A stretch of 64,000 nucleotides of DNA from Rhizobiaceae bacterium CPCC 101076 (GCA_003347645.1 QDFX01000018.1:1-64000), one strand, 5' to 3'; shown: positions 33,534 to 42,109, counted from the stretch's first letter. Notes: generated from the sequence alone by a model not told the origin. Numbers and translations: made by a program.

Positions 33534-34823
33534 ATGAACGACAGCCGAGGCGAGCAGCGATCCGCTCGCGGATCGCGGGCGGGCGAACTCCATCGAGCCT
33601 TCCAGACCGTTCGAGCACAAAGCGAGGAACTTGCCCGCGGTCTGCAGCCGGAAGACCAGACCGTGCAGTCGATGCCGGATTGCAGCCCGACAAAATGGCA
33701 CCTCGCCCATGTCTCCTGGTTCTTCGAGACCTTCCTCCTCGTGCCGCACATGAGGAAGTATGAGGTCGTGCATCCGCAGTTCCCGTTCCTCTTCAACTCC
33801 TATTACGAGGCCGCCGGCCCTAGGCATAACCGCTTCGAGCGCGGCCTGATCACCCGTCCGACCGTGGCCGAGGTCGCCGACTATCGCGATCATGTCACAC
33901 GCGCCATGGATGATCTGATCCAGGGTGCCGACGAGAGACTGTGGGCGGAGATCGAGCCGATCGTCGAGATCGGCATCCACCATGAGCAGCAGCACCAGGA
34001 ACTGATCCTGATGGACATCCTGAACCTGTTCGCGGCGAACCCGCTCAGGCCGGCCTATCGCCCGTGGAAGGCGCAGGTCGCGCGTGCCGCCGAGCCGCTG
34101 AAATGGTTCGATTATCCGGGCGGGGTGTTCGAGATCGGCCATACGGGTGAGAGCTTCTCATACGACAACGAGAGCCCGCGCCACGAAGTCCTGCTGCGTC
34201 CGTTCCGCCTCGCCTCGCGCGCGGTGACGAATGCCGAGTGGATCGCCTTCATCGAGGACGGCGGCTATGCGCGCCCGGATCTCTGGCTCGCCGACGGCTG
34301 GGCTCGGGTGAAGAACGGCGAGTACTCGGCGCCCTATTATTGGGAAAAGACCAGCCACGGCTGGGAGGCGATGACGCTCTCCGGCCAGCACCGCGTCGAT
34401 CCCGACGCGCCGGTCGTCCATGTCTCGTTCTACGAGGCGGACGCCTATGCCCGCTGGGTGGGGAAGCGCCTCCCGACCGAAGCCGAATGGGAAATCGCCG
34501 CCCGGAACCTGCCGCAGACCGGTAATTTCGTCGGCTCCGGCGCGCTCCGTCCGCTTGCCGCGCCTGCGTCGCAGGACCATCCGGCGCAGATGTATGGCGA
34601 TGTCTGGGAATGGACCTCGAGCCCCTACATCGCCTATCCCGGCTACAAGCCCGCGCCCGGCGCGATCGGCGAGTACAACGGCAAGTTCATGTCGAACCAG
34701 ATGGTGCTGCGCGGCGGGTGCTGCGCGACACCTGACGGTCACATTCGTCCGACCTATCGCAACTTTTTCTACCCCCACCAGCGCTGGCCATTCGCCGGGC
34801 TTCGCCTCGCGGAGGATGCGTGA
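33534..34823 (+). CDS. egtB: Ergothioneine biosynthesis sulfoxide synthase EgtB
   Basis: A 429-residue non-haem iron enzyme joining hercynine to a thiol donor (gamma-glutamylcysteine or cysteine) with oxygen. The N-terminal DinB-like domain has HLAHVSWFFETFLL and HHEQQHQE, with His150 and His154 as iron ligands plus a His near 56-59. The C-terminal sulfatase-modifying/C-lectin-like domain has GGVFEIGHTG, LPTEAEWE and MYGDVWEWTSS. AAGGGGAT precedes the ATG at 33534. It overlaps egtD (TGATG). No egtA, egtC or egtE is nearby. Confidence 0.94.
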   Translation: MNDSRGEQRSARGSRAGELHRAFQTVRAQSEELARGLQPEDQTVQSMPDCSPTKWHLAHVSWFFETFLLVPHMRKYEVVHPQFPFLFNSYYEAAGPRHNRFERGLITRPTVAEVADYRDHVTRAMDDLIQGADERLWAEIEPIVEIGIHHEQQHQELILMDILNLFAANPLRPAYRPWKAQVARAAEPLKWFDYPGGVFEIGHTGESFSYDNESPRHEVLLRPFRLASRAVTNAEWIAFIEDGGYARPDLWLADGWARVKNGEYSAPYYWEKTSHGWEAMTLSGQHRVDPDAPVVHVSFYEADAYARWVGKRLPTEAEWEIAARNLPQTGNFVGSGALRPLAAPASQDHPAQMYGDVWEWTSSPYIAYPGYKPAPGAIGEYNGKFMSNQMVLRGGCCATPDGHIRPTYRNFFYPHQRWPFAGLRLAEDA

Positions 34824-35800
34824 TGTCGCCGGATCTCGCAGCAATGCTCAGGCTCGATCCTGATGCACTCCCCCCGGTCGAGGGCCGTTCGGCTTTCTAT
34901 GACGACGTGATGCGCGGCCTGACGCTCCGCCAGAAGACACTGCCCGCGAAATACTTCTACGACACCGAGGGTTCGCGGCTGTTCGACCGGATTTGCGAAC
35001 TGCCGGAATATTACCCGACGCGCACCGAAATCGGCATTTTGCGCGACCATGCCGACGACATCGCGGCCTTCGCCGGAGAAAAGGCGGCGCTGATCGAATT
35101 CGGCTCCGGCTCCAGCACCAAGGTCCGGCTCCTGCTCGGTGCAATGAGGCATCCGGCCTATGTGCCGATCGACATTTCGGGCGAACATATGATCGAGGCC
35201 GTCGAACGGCTCCGGCTCGACTATCCCGACGTGCCGATGCATCCCGTCGAGACGGACTTCACACAGGACGCCGCGCTACCGACCATAATCTCCGGCCGCC
35301 GGCGCATCGGCTTCTTCCCCGGCTCGACCATCGGCAATTTCACACCCGACCAGGCGGAAGCGTTCCTGCGCCGGGCCGCCGGCACGCTCGGCGCGGGCGC
35401 TGGCTTCGTGGTCGGCGTCGATCTGAAGAAGGATCCGGCCGTTCTGCACGCGGCCTATAACGACCGACAGGGCGTCACCGCTGCGTTCAATCTCAATCTG
35501 CTCGCCCGCATCAACCGCGAACTGCATGGCGAGATCGATCTCGCCCATTTCCGTCATCTGGCCTTCTACAATGCCGCCGCCGGACGGGTGGAAATGCACA
35601 TCGAGAGCCTGAAGCGGCAGCGGGTGCGGATTGCCGGCGACATGTTCGCGTTCCGCAACGGCGAGACGATCCACACCGAGAATTCCTGCAAATACGCTGT
35701 GGATGAATTCCAGGCACTCGCCAAGCGCGCCGGCTGGCATCCGGAAGTGTGCTTCACCGATGCCGACAAACTGTTCTCGGTCCATCTGCTCGCCCGCTAG
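34823..35800 (+). CDS. egtD: L-histidine N-alpha-methyltransferase EgtD
   Basis: A 325-residue SAM-dependent enzyme trimethylating histidine to hercynine, the first step of ergothioneine synthesis. FDRICELPEYYPTRTE near residue 60 is the family signature, and IEFGSGSSTK at 91-100 binds SAM. GFFPGSTIGNF and the C-terminal IHTENSCKY are also typical. GGAGG precedes the ATG, and the start overlaps the egtB stop, so the two proteins are translated together. Confidence 0.95.
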   Translation: MSPDLAAMLRLDPDALPPVEGRSAFYDDVMRGLTLRQKTLPAKYFYDTEGSRLFDRICELPEYYPTRTEIGILRDHADDIAAFAGEKAALIEFGSGSSTKVRLLLGAMRHPAYVPIDISGEHMIEAVERLRLDYPDVPMHPVETDFTQDAALPTIISGRRRIGFFPGSTIGNFTPDQAEAFLRRAAGTLGAGAGFVVGVDLKKDPAVLHAAYNDRQGVTAAFNLNLLARINRELHGEIDLAHFRHLAFYNAAAGRVEMHIESLKRQRVRIAGDMFAFRNGETIHTENSCKYAVDEFQALAKRAGWHPEVCFTDADKLFSVHLLAR

Positions 35801-35836
35801 CATCGCCGAAGAGCGAACCGCGGTGCGTCTACCGGC

Positions 35837-36847
35837 TCAAGGAAGCTCGGTGAGGACGCGATCGACCTCGGCGAGCGCCTTCTTTTTCTCTTCGTCCGGC
35901 ATCAGGGACGCGTGGAAGCCGTTGCGGACGATCGCCGCGATCTCCTCGCGGCTGAGCGCAAGGGCTTCCGATATTTCGCGGTAGTTCTGGTTTACATAGC
36001 CGCCGAAATAAGCGGGATCGTCCGAATTGACCGTGACCACCAATCCCTTGTCCATCATCCGCCGCAGCGGGTGATGACTCAGGTCATCGACGACGCGCAG
36101 CCGCAGATTTGAAAGCGGACATACCGTCAGCGCCATCTTCTCGCGCACCAGCCGCCCGACCAGGGTCTCGTCCTCCATCGCACGATTGCCGTGGTCGATC
36201 CGCTCGACGCCGAGCTCGTCGAGGGCTTCCCAGACATAGCTCGCCGGCCCCTCCTCGCCCGCATGCGCCGTGACGAAGAACCCCGCATCGCGGGCGCGGC
36301 CGAACACGCGCTTGAACTTGCTCGGCGGGTGACCGGCTTCGGACGAATCGAGCCCGATGCCGACGATGCGGTCCTTGAACGCCAGAGCCTCATCCAGGGT
36401 CTTCTCGGCACTGGCCTCGTCGAGATGGCGCAGGAAACACATGACCAGGCAAGCCGATACGCCGAGCGTTCGCTCCGCATCGGCGATCGCGCGCGAAAGG
36501 CCGTCGGTCACGGTCTCGAACGCGACCCCGCGGGCCGTGTGCCCCTGCGGATCGAAGAACATCTCGACATGCCGGACATTGTCGGCCTTCGCGCGCTCGA
36601 GATAGGCGAAGGCAAGATCGTAGAAATCCTGCTCCGTGATCAGGACGGACATGCCCTGATAATAGATGTCGAGGAAGTCCTGGAGGTTGCGGAACTGATA
36701 GGCCCGACGCACGGCCTCGACCGACTCATAGGGCAGCGCGATTCCATTGCGGCGCGCGAGCGCGAACATCAGTTCTGGTTCGAGGCTGCCCTCGATGTGG
36801 ATGTGGAGCTCGCATTTGGGCAGGCTTCTGATGAGCGCGTCGTTCAT
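35837..36847 (-). CDS. Adenine deaminase (adenosine deaminase superfamily)
   Basis: A 336-residue zinc amidohydrolase that deaminates adenine to hypoxanthine for purine salvage. Metal and catalytic motifs are HIHIEGS near residue 15, TAHAGEEGP, DHGNRA and NSDDPAYFGGY. The segment GLDSSEAGHPPSKF is the type seen in adenine deaminases (Aah1/PA0148 group), whereas adenosine deaminases have a different substrate loop there, so I prefer adenine. I chose the ATG at 36847, just before the family start. The frame is open upstream. Confidence 0.85.
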   Translation of the reverse strand: MNDALIRSLPKCELHIHIEGSLEPELMFALARRNGIALPYESVEAVRRAYQFRNLQDFLDIYYQGMSVLITEQDFYDLAFAYLERAKADNVRHVEMFFDPQGHTARGVAFETVTDGLSRAIADAERTLGVSACLVMCFLRHLDEASAEKTLDEALAFKDRIVGIGLDSSEAGHPPSKFKRVFGRARDAGFFVTAHAGEEGPASYVWEALDELGVERIDHGNRAMEDETLVGRLVREKMALTVCPLSNLRLRVVDDLSHHPLRRMMDKGLVVTVNSDDPAYFGGYVNQNYREISEALALSREEIAAIVRNGFHASLMPDEEKKKALAEVDRVLTELP

Positions 36848-37172
36848 ACCGGCCCGCGTTGGGATAGAGCGAGCAGCTCTTGTACCGCAAAGACGGCAGT
36901 TGCTCCATGGATCGCTCCCGCCGCAGTCGCCGGTCAGGTCCGAAGCACGTCGCACGAACCGAAATAAATTTCGTTAAAGGCGCCCGGGGTTCATGCGTCA
37001 TCGTGCCCTCGGGTGCCAAAAGTATAGATTTGCGAAGCACTTCCTTCCGGGCTCCGCACAGTGAGGCTCGTTACGTCACGAACAACGCCATTTGCCGCCA
37101 CACTGTGGCCCATCGGACATTGTGCAAGCGCCGCTTAACCATTCAGCATCATGCTGGGTGGCGGAGTGCAGC
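36848..37172. other. 325-bp divergent intergenic region
   Basis: This gap lies between the adenine deaminase gene and the cysteine-protease-like gene. I see no RNA gene, riboswitch or plausible ORF. It contains a short palindrome, CAGCATCATGCTG (37144-37156), 16 bases before the protease start, and an AT-rich spot near 36960. Confidence 0.45.
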
Positions 37173-37700
37173 ATGATAGTTCGGATCGTTTTTGTCCTCA
37201 TCGCGATGACGTCCGCGGCCATCGCCCAGCCCGCCAAACCTCCGCAGGGGGCACAGAATCTCTGTCAGAACTATAGATGGGCGTGCTCCAACGGGGTTGG
37301 CGGCAGCATTTCCTCGCCATCGGCCATCCTTGACGCAGCTCGCTCGGTGAACAGCGACGTCAATCACAGGATCAAGCCGCGCAGCGACCGCGGCCAATAC
37401 GGTTCGGCGGAGAGGTGGGCGCTTCCGACGACTTCCGGAGACTGCGAGGATTATGCGCTTCTGAAAATGAAGGTCCTGATCGACCGCGGTGTCGCCCCAG
37501 AGCGCCTGCGTCTCGCCCAGGTCATGGCGCGTGACATACCCTCGCACGTCGTGCTCCTGGTGGATGCCGATGACGGCAACGAATACGTCCTGGACAATCT
37601 GACAGACGGCATCTCGACTCGCGCATCGTCCCGATATGCCTACCTCAAGGTCCAGCGGAAATCCGACCGATCGAGCTGGGAATATGGGGGCTATCGATAG
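37173..37700 (+). CDS. Exported transglutaminase-like cysteine protease (BTLCP/C93 family)
   Basis: A 175-residue periplasmic protein with a signal peptide (IVRIVFVLIAMTSAAIAQ). The bacterial transglutaminase-like cysteine protease pattern is complete: Cys91 in SGDCEDYALLK, His125 in IPSHVVLLV and Asp141 in YVLDNL. Members such as LapG cleave surface adhesins, but many alphaproteobacterial ones have unknown targets and no linked LapD or adhesin gene, as here. GGAG lies before the ATG at 37173. Confidence 0.88.
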   Translation: MIVRIVFVLIAMTSAAIAQPAKPPQGAQNLCQNYRWACSNGVGGSISSPSAILDAARSVNSDVNHRIKPRSDRGQYGSAERWALPTTSGDCEDYALLKMKVLIDRGVAPERLRLAQVMARDIPSHVVLLVDADDGNEYVLDNLTDGISTRASSRYAYLKVQRKSDRSSWEYGGYR

Positions 37701-37754
37701 CCCGTGGCGAAGGCGGAGAGTTTCCTCCCCGCCTCGCGCCGTCCGGGAGCGGCA

Positions 37755-38603
37755 TCACCTGTTACCCTTACCACCGCCCTTTCCGCCACCCTTGCCATCC
37801 TTGCCGTGGTCGCCGTGACCACCACCCTTGCCGTGGCCACCCTTGCCATGCTTGCCGCCATGACCGCCCTTGCCGGGACCGTCGTCATTGTCGCGACCGC
37901 CATAACCGCCCTTGCCGGGACCATCATGATCGCCGCGGCCGCCGCCATAGCCACCCTTGCCGGGACCGTCGTGGTCACCATGACCCCCGTGACCGCCACC
38001 GCCGTGGCCGCCGCCGTGGCCACCGCCATGTCCACCGCCGCCGTGACCTCCACCACCATGGCCGCCACCACCATGACCGCCGCCGCCATGGCCGCCACCG
38101 CCATGACCACCACCGCCATGACCACCGTCATGACCACCGCCGCCGTGACCTCCACCACCATGGCCGCCACCACCATGGCCGCCGCCACCGTGATGTCCGC
38201 CACCGCCGTGGCCTCCGCCATGACCATGACCATGACCATGACCATGGCCGTGGCCGTGGCCGTGGCCGTGGCCATGTCCGGGATCGGGATCTGGATCTGG
38301 ATCGGGATCTGGGTCAGGACCCGGACCGGGCCCCGGACCCGGACCTGGGCCCGGCCCAGGATCGCGGTCGTTATCGCCCCTCCGATCGCGGGCCGACGGA
38401 ATCGCGGCTGTGGGGAGCAGCGAGCAGCGCTCGAAGTTCAGCGGGGTGATGCGAGGATTTCCTCGCTCGTCATAGCATTCCCGAAAATTGGGATCGATCA
38501 CAGGGCCTGGGCCCGATCTCGTTTGAGCGGATGCACCTTGCATCATCAGCAATGAGATAGACGAACAGGCGCACAGAAGGACGATTTCTCTGGTAACGCG
38601 CAT
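37755..38603 (-). CDS. Exported Gly/His/Pro-rich repeat protein
   Basis: A 282-residue protein. A signal peptide (1-26, ending GASA|Q) is followed by a short ordinary segment with two cysteines (C43, C60). Then come four low-complexity blocks: Pro-Gly repeats (about 82-96), Asp-Pro (96-110), His-Gly (111-131), Gly3-4-His (131-205) and finally a basic part with several GPGKGG units. GGAG precedes the ATG at 38603. The His-rich tract suggests divalent metal binding (nickel, zinc or copper), but no family is recognised. Repeat number may vary between strains. Confidence 0.75.
   Translation of the reverse strand: MRVTREIVLLCACSSISLLMMQGASAQTRSGPGPVIDPNFRECYDERGNPRITPLNFERCSLLPTAAIPSARDRRGDNDRDPGPGPGPGPGPGPGPDPDPDPDPDPDPGHGHGHGHGHGHGHGHGHGHGGGHGGGGHHGGGGHGGGGHGGGGHGGGGHDGGHGGGGHGGGGHGGGGHGGGGHGGGGHGGGGHGGGHGGGHGGGGHGGHGDHDGPGKGGYGGGRGDHDGPGKGGYGGRDNDDGPGKGGHGGKHGKGGHGKGGGHGDHGKDGKGGGKGGGKGNR
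37770..38360. repeat. Tandem low-complexity DNA encoding the Gly/His/Pro tracts
   Basis: About 590 bp of short imperfect tandem repeats, such as units of CCATGACCACCACCG on the plus strand, ATGACC/GTGGCC hexamers (38219-38276) and GGATCT/GGACCC hexamers (38279-38350). They are coding repeats of the exported protein, not a CRISPR array: spacers are absent and unit length is 6-15 bases. Confidence 0.8.
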
Positions 38604-38654
38604 TTGCTTGCTCCGCGAGCTCGCTCGCCCCCACAAGCAAATGAAGTTCGTTTT

Positions 38655-38720
38655 TTAGGCAATTCGCAATAAACTAATTATAATACTTATATTTAGTTAG
38701 AATAGATGACGGATAAAGGT
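38655..38720. promoter_or_regulatory. AT-rich promoter segment between the repeat-protein and LuxR genes
   Basis: This stretch is far more AT-rich than the rest of the window and contains an inverted repeat, AACTAA (38672-38677) with TTAGTT (38693-38698). It sits between divergent starts, 52-117 bases before the repeat-protein gene. Promoter or nucleoid-protein binding is plausible. Confidence 0.35.
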
Positions 38721-38845
38721 ATTGGGCCTTAGGTCCTAATTACAACGATTTACATCCCATCGATTGACTGAACGGGCTTCTCGGCTACCCTATCCTCGGC
38801 AGTAGCCTTTGCAATCAGGGGGCAGAACTGTACGCGGGTGGTCCG

Positions 38846-39601
38846 ATGAGCAGCGTTGTGAGCTCGGTGGAACAATCCTGTTCCGAGAGAGTCGTCCTAG
38901 TCGATCATCGCGAACTGACGAGGATCGCCCTGATCCGCTCCCTGAGCCACGCATTGTCCGGCACACTCGTCATCGGCGCCTCCTGCATATCCGACCTCTC
39001 CGGCCACGTGACGTCCGATATCCGCGCCGTCGTCATTCACGTCGACCAGTCCCCCAAAGCGGCACATTCGATGGCCGAGGTGATCCTCATGGCCCGGGCG
39101 CTGCTCGGCGCGGTGGCGATCGTGGTTCTGGCGGAATCGGATGATCGCGATGCGGTCGCTACGGCTTCCGACGCGGGCGCCAGCGCCTTCCTGACCACGT
39201 CGACACCGCTGGAACTGGCTGCCGCGACGCTTCGCTTCGTCATGGCCGGCGGAAGTTCGCTGCCAACGCCCGGTTCGGTCGGCTTTTCGCTGCCGCGGCT
39301 GGCATCCGCGATCTACCAATCCGATCCTCAACTCGAGAAACTGACCCAGAGGGAAGAGCAGGTCCTGCGTTTGGTCGGACAGGGCGCGCAGAACAAAACC
39401 ATCGCCTTCATGCTGAACATGTCGGAGAATACGGTGAAGGTGCATCTTCACCGGATCATCCACAAATTCGGACTGCACAATCGCACCGAAGTCGCCCTTC
39501 TCTCCGGACGCTATTTCGCAACGACGGGTGCGCAAGAGAGAATCGACGTTGCATTGGCCTCGCCTCCGCCACCCGCTTTCGTGCTGGATCTCGGCGCATA
39601 G
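38846..39601 (+). CDS. LuxR/FixJ-type transcriptional regulator with atypical receiver
   Basis: A 251-residue protein. The C-terminal LuxR HTH is intact ([22 protein letters not shown], then [21 protein letters not shown], about 166-225). The N-terminal half follows a receiver fold ([18 protein letters not shown] at the start), but the phosphoacceptor strand reads [10 protein letters not shown] and the conserved Lys after strand 5 is Thr ([11 protein letters not shown]). It may therefore act without phosphorylation. No histidine kinase is adjacent. It is divergent from the Gly/His-rich protein gene, a possible target. Confidence 0.85.
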   Translation: MSSVVSSVEQSCSERVVLVDHRELTRIALIRSLSHALSGTLVIGASCISDLSGHVTSDIRAVVIHVDQSPKAAHSMAEVILMARALLGAVAIVVLAESDDRDAVATASDAGASAFLTTSTPLELAAATLRFVMAGGSSLPTPGSVGFSLPRLASAIYQSDPQLEKLTQREEQVLRLVGQGAQNKTIAFMLNMSENTVKVHLHRIIHKFGLHNRTEVALLSGRYFATTGAQERIDVALASPPPPAFVLDLGA

Positions 39602-39712
39602 ACCGCCGAAGACAATGCCACGCCTGATTCCCGGGCAGGCTGTTCCTGGCGCGGAGTTTCCGTTGCCCGAACAAGACGGTTTCGCTAATGTCCGCCCGCG
39701 TTCCTCGCGCAT

Positions 39713-39789
39713 GCACCCGTAGCTCAGCTGGATAGAGCGTTGCCCTCCGAAGGCAAAGGTCACAGGTTCGAATCCTGTCGGGTGCGCCA
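39713..39789 (+). tRNA. tRNA-Arg (anticodon CCG)
   Basis: A 77-base cloverleaf beginning GCACCCG and ending CGGGTGC-GCCA, with the CCA encoded. The D arm is GCTC..GAGC. The anticodon stem TTGCC/GGCAA holds loop CTCCGAA, giving anticodon CCG (reads CGG). The T arm is ACAGG-TTCGAAT-CCTGT. Confidence 0.97.
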
Positions 39790-40022
39790 GTTCGGTTTAA
39801 AACTGCGAGCCATGCCGAGCAAACTCGTATTGTTGGGGTTTCTTGTACTGGCACAGGCCCGATCTTTGAAATCCGCCAGCTATGGGCGGCACGGACTGCG
39901 AACTCGTTGACAAGAAACTGATACGACGTTCCGGGTGCCCGGCTGCGCCGATCGTGATTTGGGTGTGCGCGGTATCAGGCCCATCGGAACGATACGAATG
40001 GCAGCTTGATCATTGATCCTGC

Positions 40023-41324
40023 TCAGATGGGCAGGTCGGCGGCAGGAGAGCGACGGAATGCTGATCCGCGTGGGGAAAACTTCGCTGCAGCTTCGCCGAC
40101 GCGTCGTATATCCTCATCAAGGTTGAGCCCGTTCTCCGCCCGCTTCAGGGAAATGAGGGAATGCTTTCGAGCGGCGTTGAAAAACTCGTCATCGTCGGTC
40201 CGCGACAGCGCGATGAAGGCCTTTTGAAGCCGAATCTGAACCTCGACCATAGCCGCGCCGTCGCGGGCGATCGGCGCGAATACATCGTCGAAGATATCTC
40301 CAACCTCGATAGCGGGTACCCATACATGCGGGTAGTCGATGACAGCATCGGGTTGAGACTGGTCCAGGCGCTCCCATCCCGCCAGCAACCGTACTGCCCG
40401 ACCGACAACATCGATGGCCGTCCCGGGATCGTTTATGGCGGGCGAGAGCGCTCGCGACGCGATCTCGGCCAAAACGCAGAAGCCAAAACGTGGATCTTGA
40501 TCGAATGTCCGCTCCGCGCCGACGGTAAAGGCTTTCGCGACCAAGCGGCTGACCTGTTCATCTTCGCCGCCGCGCACCATGGCTACCGGCCTTGCCGGGT
40601 CGGCAAATGCTCCGGGTAGCGCCATGACGAACACGTCGCGATCAGTTGCATTCGCGCAAGCTTCCAACGCTCCCATGTCGACATGCTGGACATAACCGAT
40701 CGTCCCAGCGAAGACCGGCCGTGCGGCATCCGGGGCGCCCCGCCCTTCCATAGGTCGCCCTCCGAGGTAGCGATGAGCCAGGTGTGCTTCCATGGCTTTC
40801 CATGTCGCATCCTCGACCCGCTGAATCGTTTCCCCGAGCCGGCCGAACCGGGAGAGATAGTCGATCCAACGCAGGATGGTAACGGCGATCAACGCAATCA
40901 AGCCAACGGTTGCGACCAGCAAGACAGCTCGTCCCTGCGAGCCATAAAGACCGGTACTCAGCGCGATGATGCCGACAAGGCTGAAAAGGAATGATCCGAT
41001 GAACGTGCCCAGCACATTCTGCGAGGTATCGTCCTCCATCAGCAGTTTTGTAGCGCGCGGCGTGACATTGTTGGTCGCCGCGCCATAGGCAGCTACCATC
41101 GTACTGACCGAAAACACCGTAACCGCCAGCATACTCGATGCAAGAACATTGAGGATTCCATCGATTGCTTGTGCGCCGATCTTGATGGTCCAATTGTCGG
41201 GAACATACGGCGCCAGCACGATGCCGGCCGCGGCGGTCCCTACGCCGATCAATGCCAGTATGGACACTCGCAGCCAGAGCTTTCGCGAGAGCAGCACGAA
41301 CAGCCACTGCCAGCGCGGCATCAT
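40023..41324 (-). CDS. DUF2254 family membrane protein
   Basis: A 433-residue inner-membrane protein of the DUF2254 family, function unknown. Four hydrophobic segments fill the first 150 residues. LASSMLAVTVFSVSTMVAAYGAA and the LSPAINDPGTAIDV segment in the soluble C-terminal half are family landmarks. Two ATGs occur in a row. The first overlaps the stop of the preceding 62-codon ORF as ATGA, suggesting translational coupling. The ribosome site is weak, which fits coupling. Confidence 0.85.
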   Translation of the reverse strand: MMPRWQWLFVLLSRKLWLRVSILALIGVGTAAAGIVLAPYVPDNWTIKIGAQAIDGILNVLASSMLAVTVFSVSTMVAAYGAATNNVTPRATKLLMEDDTSQNVLGTFIGSFLFSLVGIIALSTGLYGSQGRAVLLVATVGLIALIAVTILRWIDYLSRFGRLGETIQRVEDATWKAMEAHLAHRYLGGRPMEGRGAPDAARPVFAGTIGYVQHVDMGALEACANATDRDVFVMALPGAFADPARPVAMVRGGEDEQVSRLVAKAFTVGAERTFDQDPRFGFCVLAEIASRALSPAINDPGTAIDVVGRAVRLLAGWERLDQSQPDAVIDYPHVWVPAIEVGDIFDDVFAPIARDGAAMVEVQIRLQKAFIALSRTDDDEFFNAARKHSLISLKRAENGLNLDEDIRRVGEAAAKFSPRGSAFRRSPAADLPI

Positions 41325-41509
41325 AGTGAGGCTTCCAGTTGGCCATCCTCGACGGTTAGCGGCGATTCAACCGCCGGCTCCCGCCCGAGCGACGACGCTC
41401 TGGCGCTAGACAAAGAGGCGTTTCGCCAGGAAGGCGAGCGCCGCCGAACCGCGAGCTCTATCGCGCGCAGAAGCGACGCCATGTCCGGCGCCGGGCCAGG
41501 ACGTGTCAC
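41321..41509 (-). CDS. Hypothetical 62-residue protein between iron-permease-like and DUF2254 genes
   Basis: A 62-codon ORF starting with GTG at 41509. Its start overlaps the upstream stop as GTGA and its own stop overlaps the next ATG as ATGA. Overlaps at both ends are the main evidence that it is translated. The product is Arg/Ser/Ala-rich without a membrane segment or known domain. It could instead be a chance open frame that happens to fit. Confidence 0.45.
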   Translation of the reverse strand: MTRPGPAPDMASLLRAIELAVRRRSPSWRNASLSSARASSLGREPAVESPLTVEDGQLEASL

Positions 41510-41817
41510 GGCTGCTCCTCTTCTCGAAACCGCTCGACCTCCTCAGGCTCCTCATTATCCAGCCGAGAGAGGCGGGTATCTGCGCCCGCCTGAACACGCA
41601 GCAGCTCGTCGATCTTGGCCTGCAATGCTTGCGTATCTCGATGTTCCGACCGTTGGATGAACAAGGTCATCATCCACGTGGCGAGCGTTGCGACGCCATG
41701 CCAGTCGAACGTCTCGCGCTCGAAGACCAGCCACAGAATGGCGTAGACGATGACGATCAGGAACGCCGTGGGGCGGGCGAAGAAGGTGCCGATTTGCGTG
41801 AGCCAAGGAAACGTCAT
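41506..41817 (-). CDS. Low-affinity iron permease-like small membrane protein
   Basis: A 103-residue protein with a hydrophobic N-terminus (two segments within residues 12-60) and a charged helical tail. TLFIQRSEHRDTQALQAKIDEL matches the conserved end of the Iron_permease (PF04120-type) family, in which FLIQNTQNRD-like residues lead into a coiled helix. Despite the family name, iron transport is not established for bacterial members. I chose ATG 41817. A TTG at 41826 is also in frame. Confidence 0.75.
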   Translation of the reverse strand: MTFPWLTQIGTFFARPTAFLIVIVYAILWLVFERETFDWHGVATLATWMMTLFIQRSEHRDTQALQAKIDELLRVQAGADTRLSRLDNEEPEEVERFREEEQP

Positions 41818-41965
41818 GCAGTTCAACCGTGCGCACGGCAGGTTGTTCCTGCAGGCATTGCGAGCACCTGGGACGGCGAGCGGTCGGCGAAGAGCCGCTG
41901 AATGCTTTACGTGTGCCGGACCGGTATCGGGCCTGAACGCTCGTCGACGTCGGCACGCGCTTCGA

Positions 41966-42109
41966 TCAATCCCGTTTCGGCTGATGGGTCCAGAGCGGGA
42001 TGACGTGCTCCAGGAATAGAACCAGGACGACCAGTCCGAGAGCGATCGCGATAAACCAGCCGCCGGCCTCCTGAGCCGGCGCCATGCACTGCGTGATCTG
42101 TTGGGTCAT
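41966..42109 (-). CDS. 47-residue single-pass membrane protein
   Basis: The ORF reads MTQQITQCMAPAQEAGGW, then a strongly hydrophobic helix (IAIALGLVVLVLFLEHVI, about residues 20-37) and a polar tail ending HQPKRD. GAGAGG lies eight bases before the ATG. It heads the minus-strand group of membrane-protein genes, 148 bases before the iron-permease-like gene. No family is recognised. Confidence 0.6.
   Translation of the reverse strand: MTQQITQCMAPAQEAGGWFIAIALGLVVLVLFLEHVIPLWTHQPKRD

Noticed and set aside
37770-38360. Repeats resembling a CRISPR array
   Set aside because: Units are 6-15 bases, in frame with an exported protein, and there are no unique spacers or cas genes.
37704-38555. Plus-strand 283-codon Ala/Thr/Val/Met-rich ORF
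   Set aside because: It mirrors the Gly/His repeat gene. The minus-strand frame has a signal peptide and ribosome site, while this one is a product of the repetitive DNA.
39456-39854. Minus-strand ORF containing the peptide [21 protein letters not shown]
   Set aside because: This is the translation of the antisense strand of the tRNA-Arg gene, a well-known false protein seen beside many tRNAs.
39790-40022. Possible integration site downstream of tRNA-Arg
   Set aside because: No integrase and no repeated copy of the tRNA 3' end could be seen in the window, so an island boundary is not supported.
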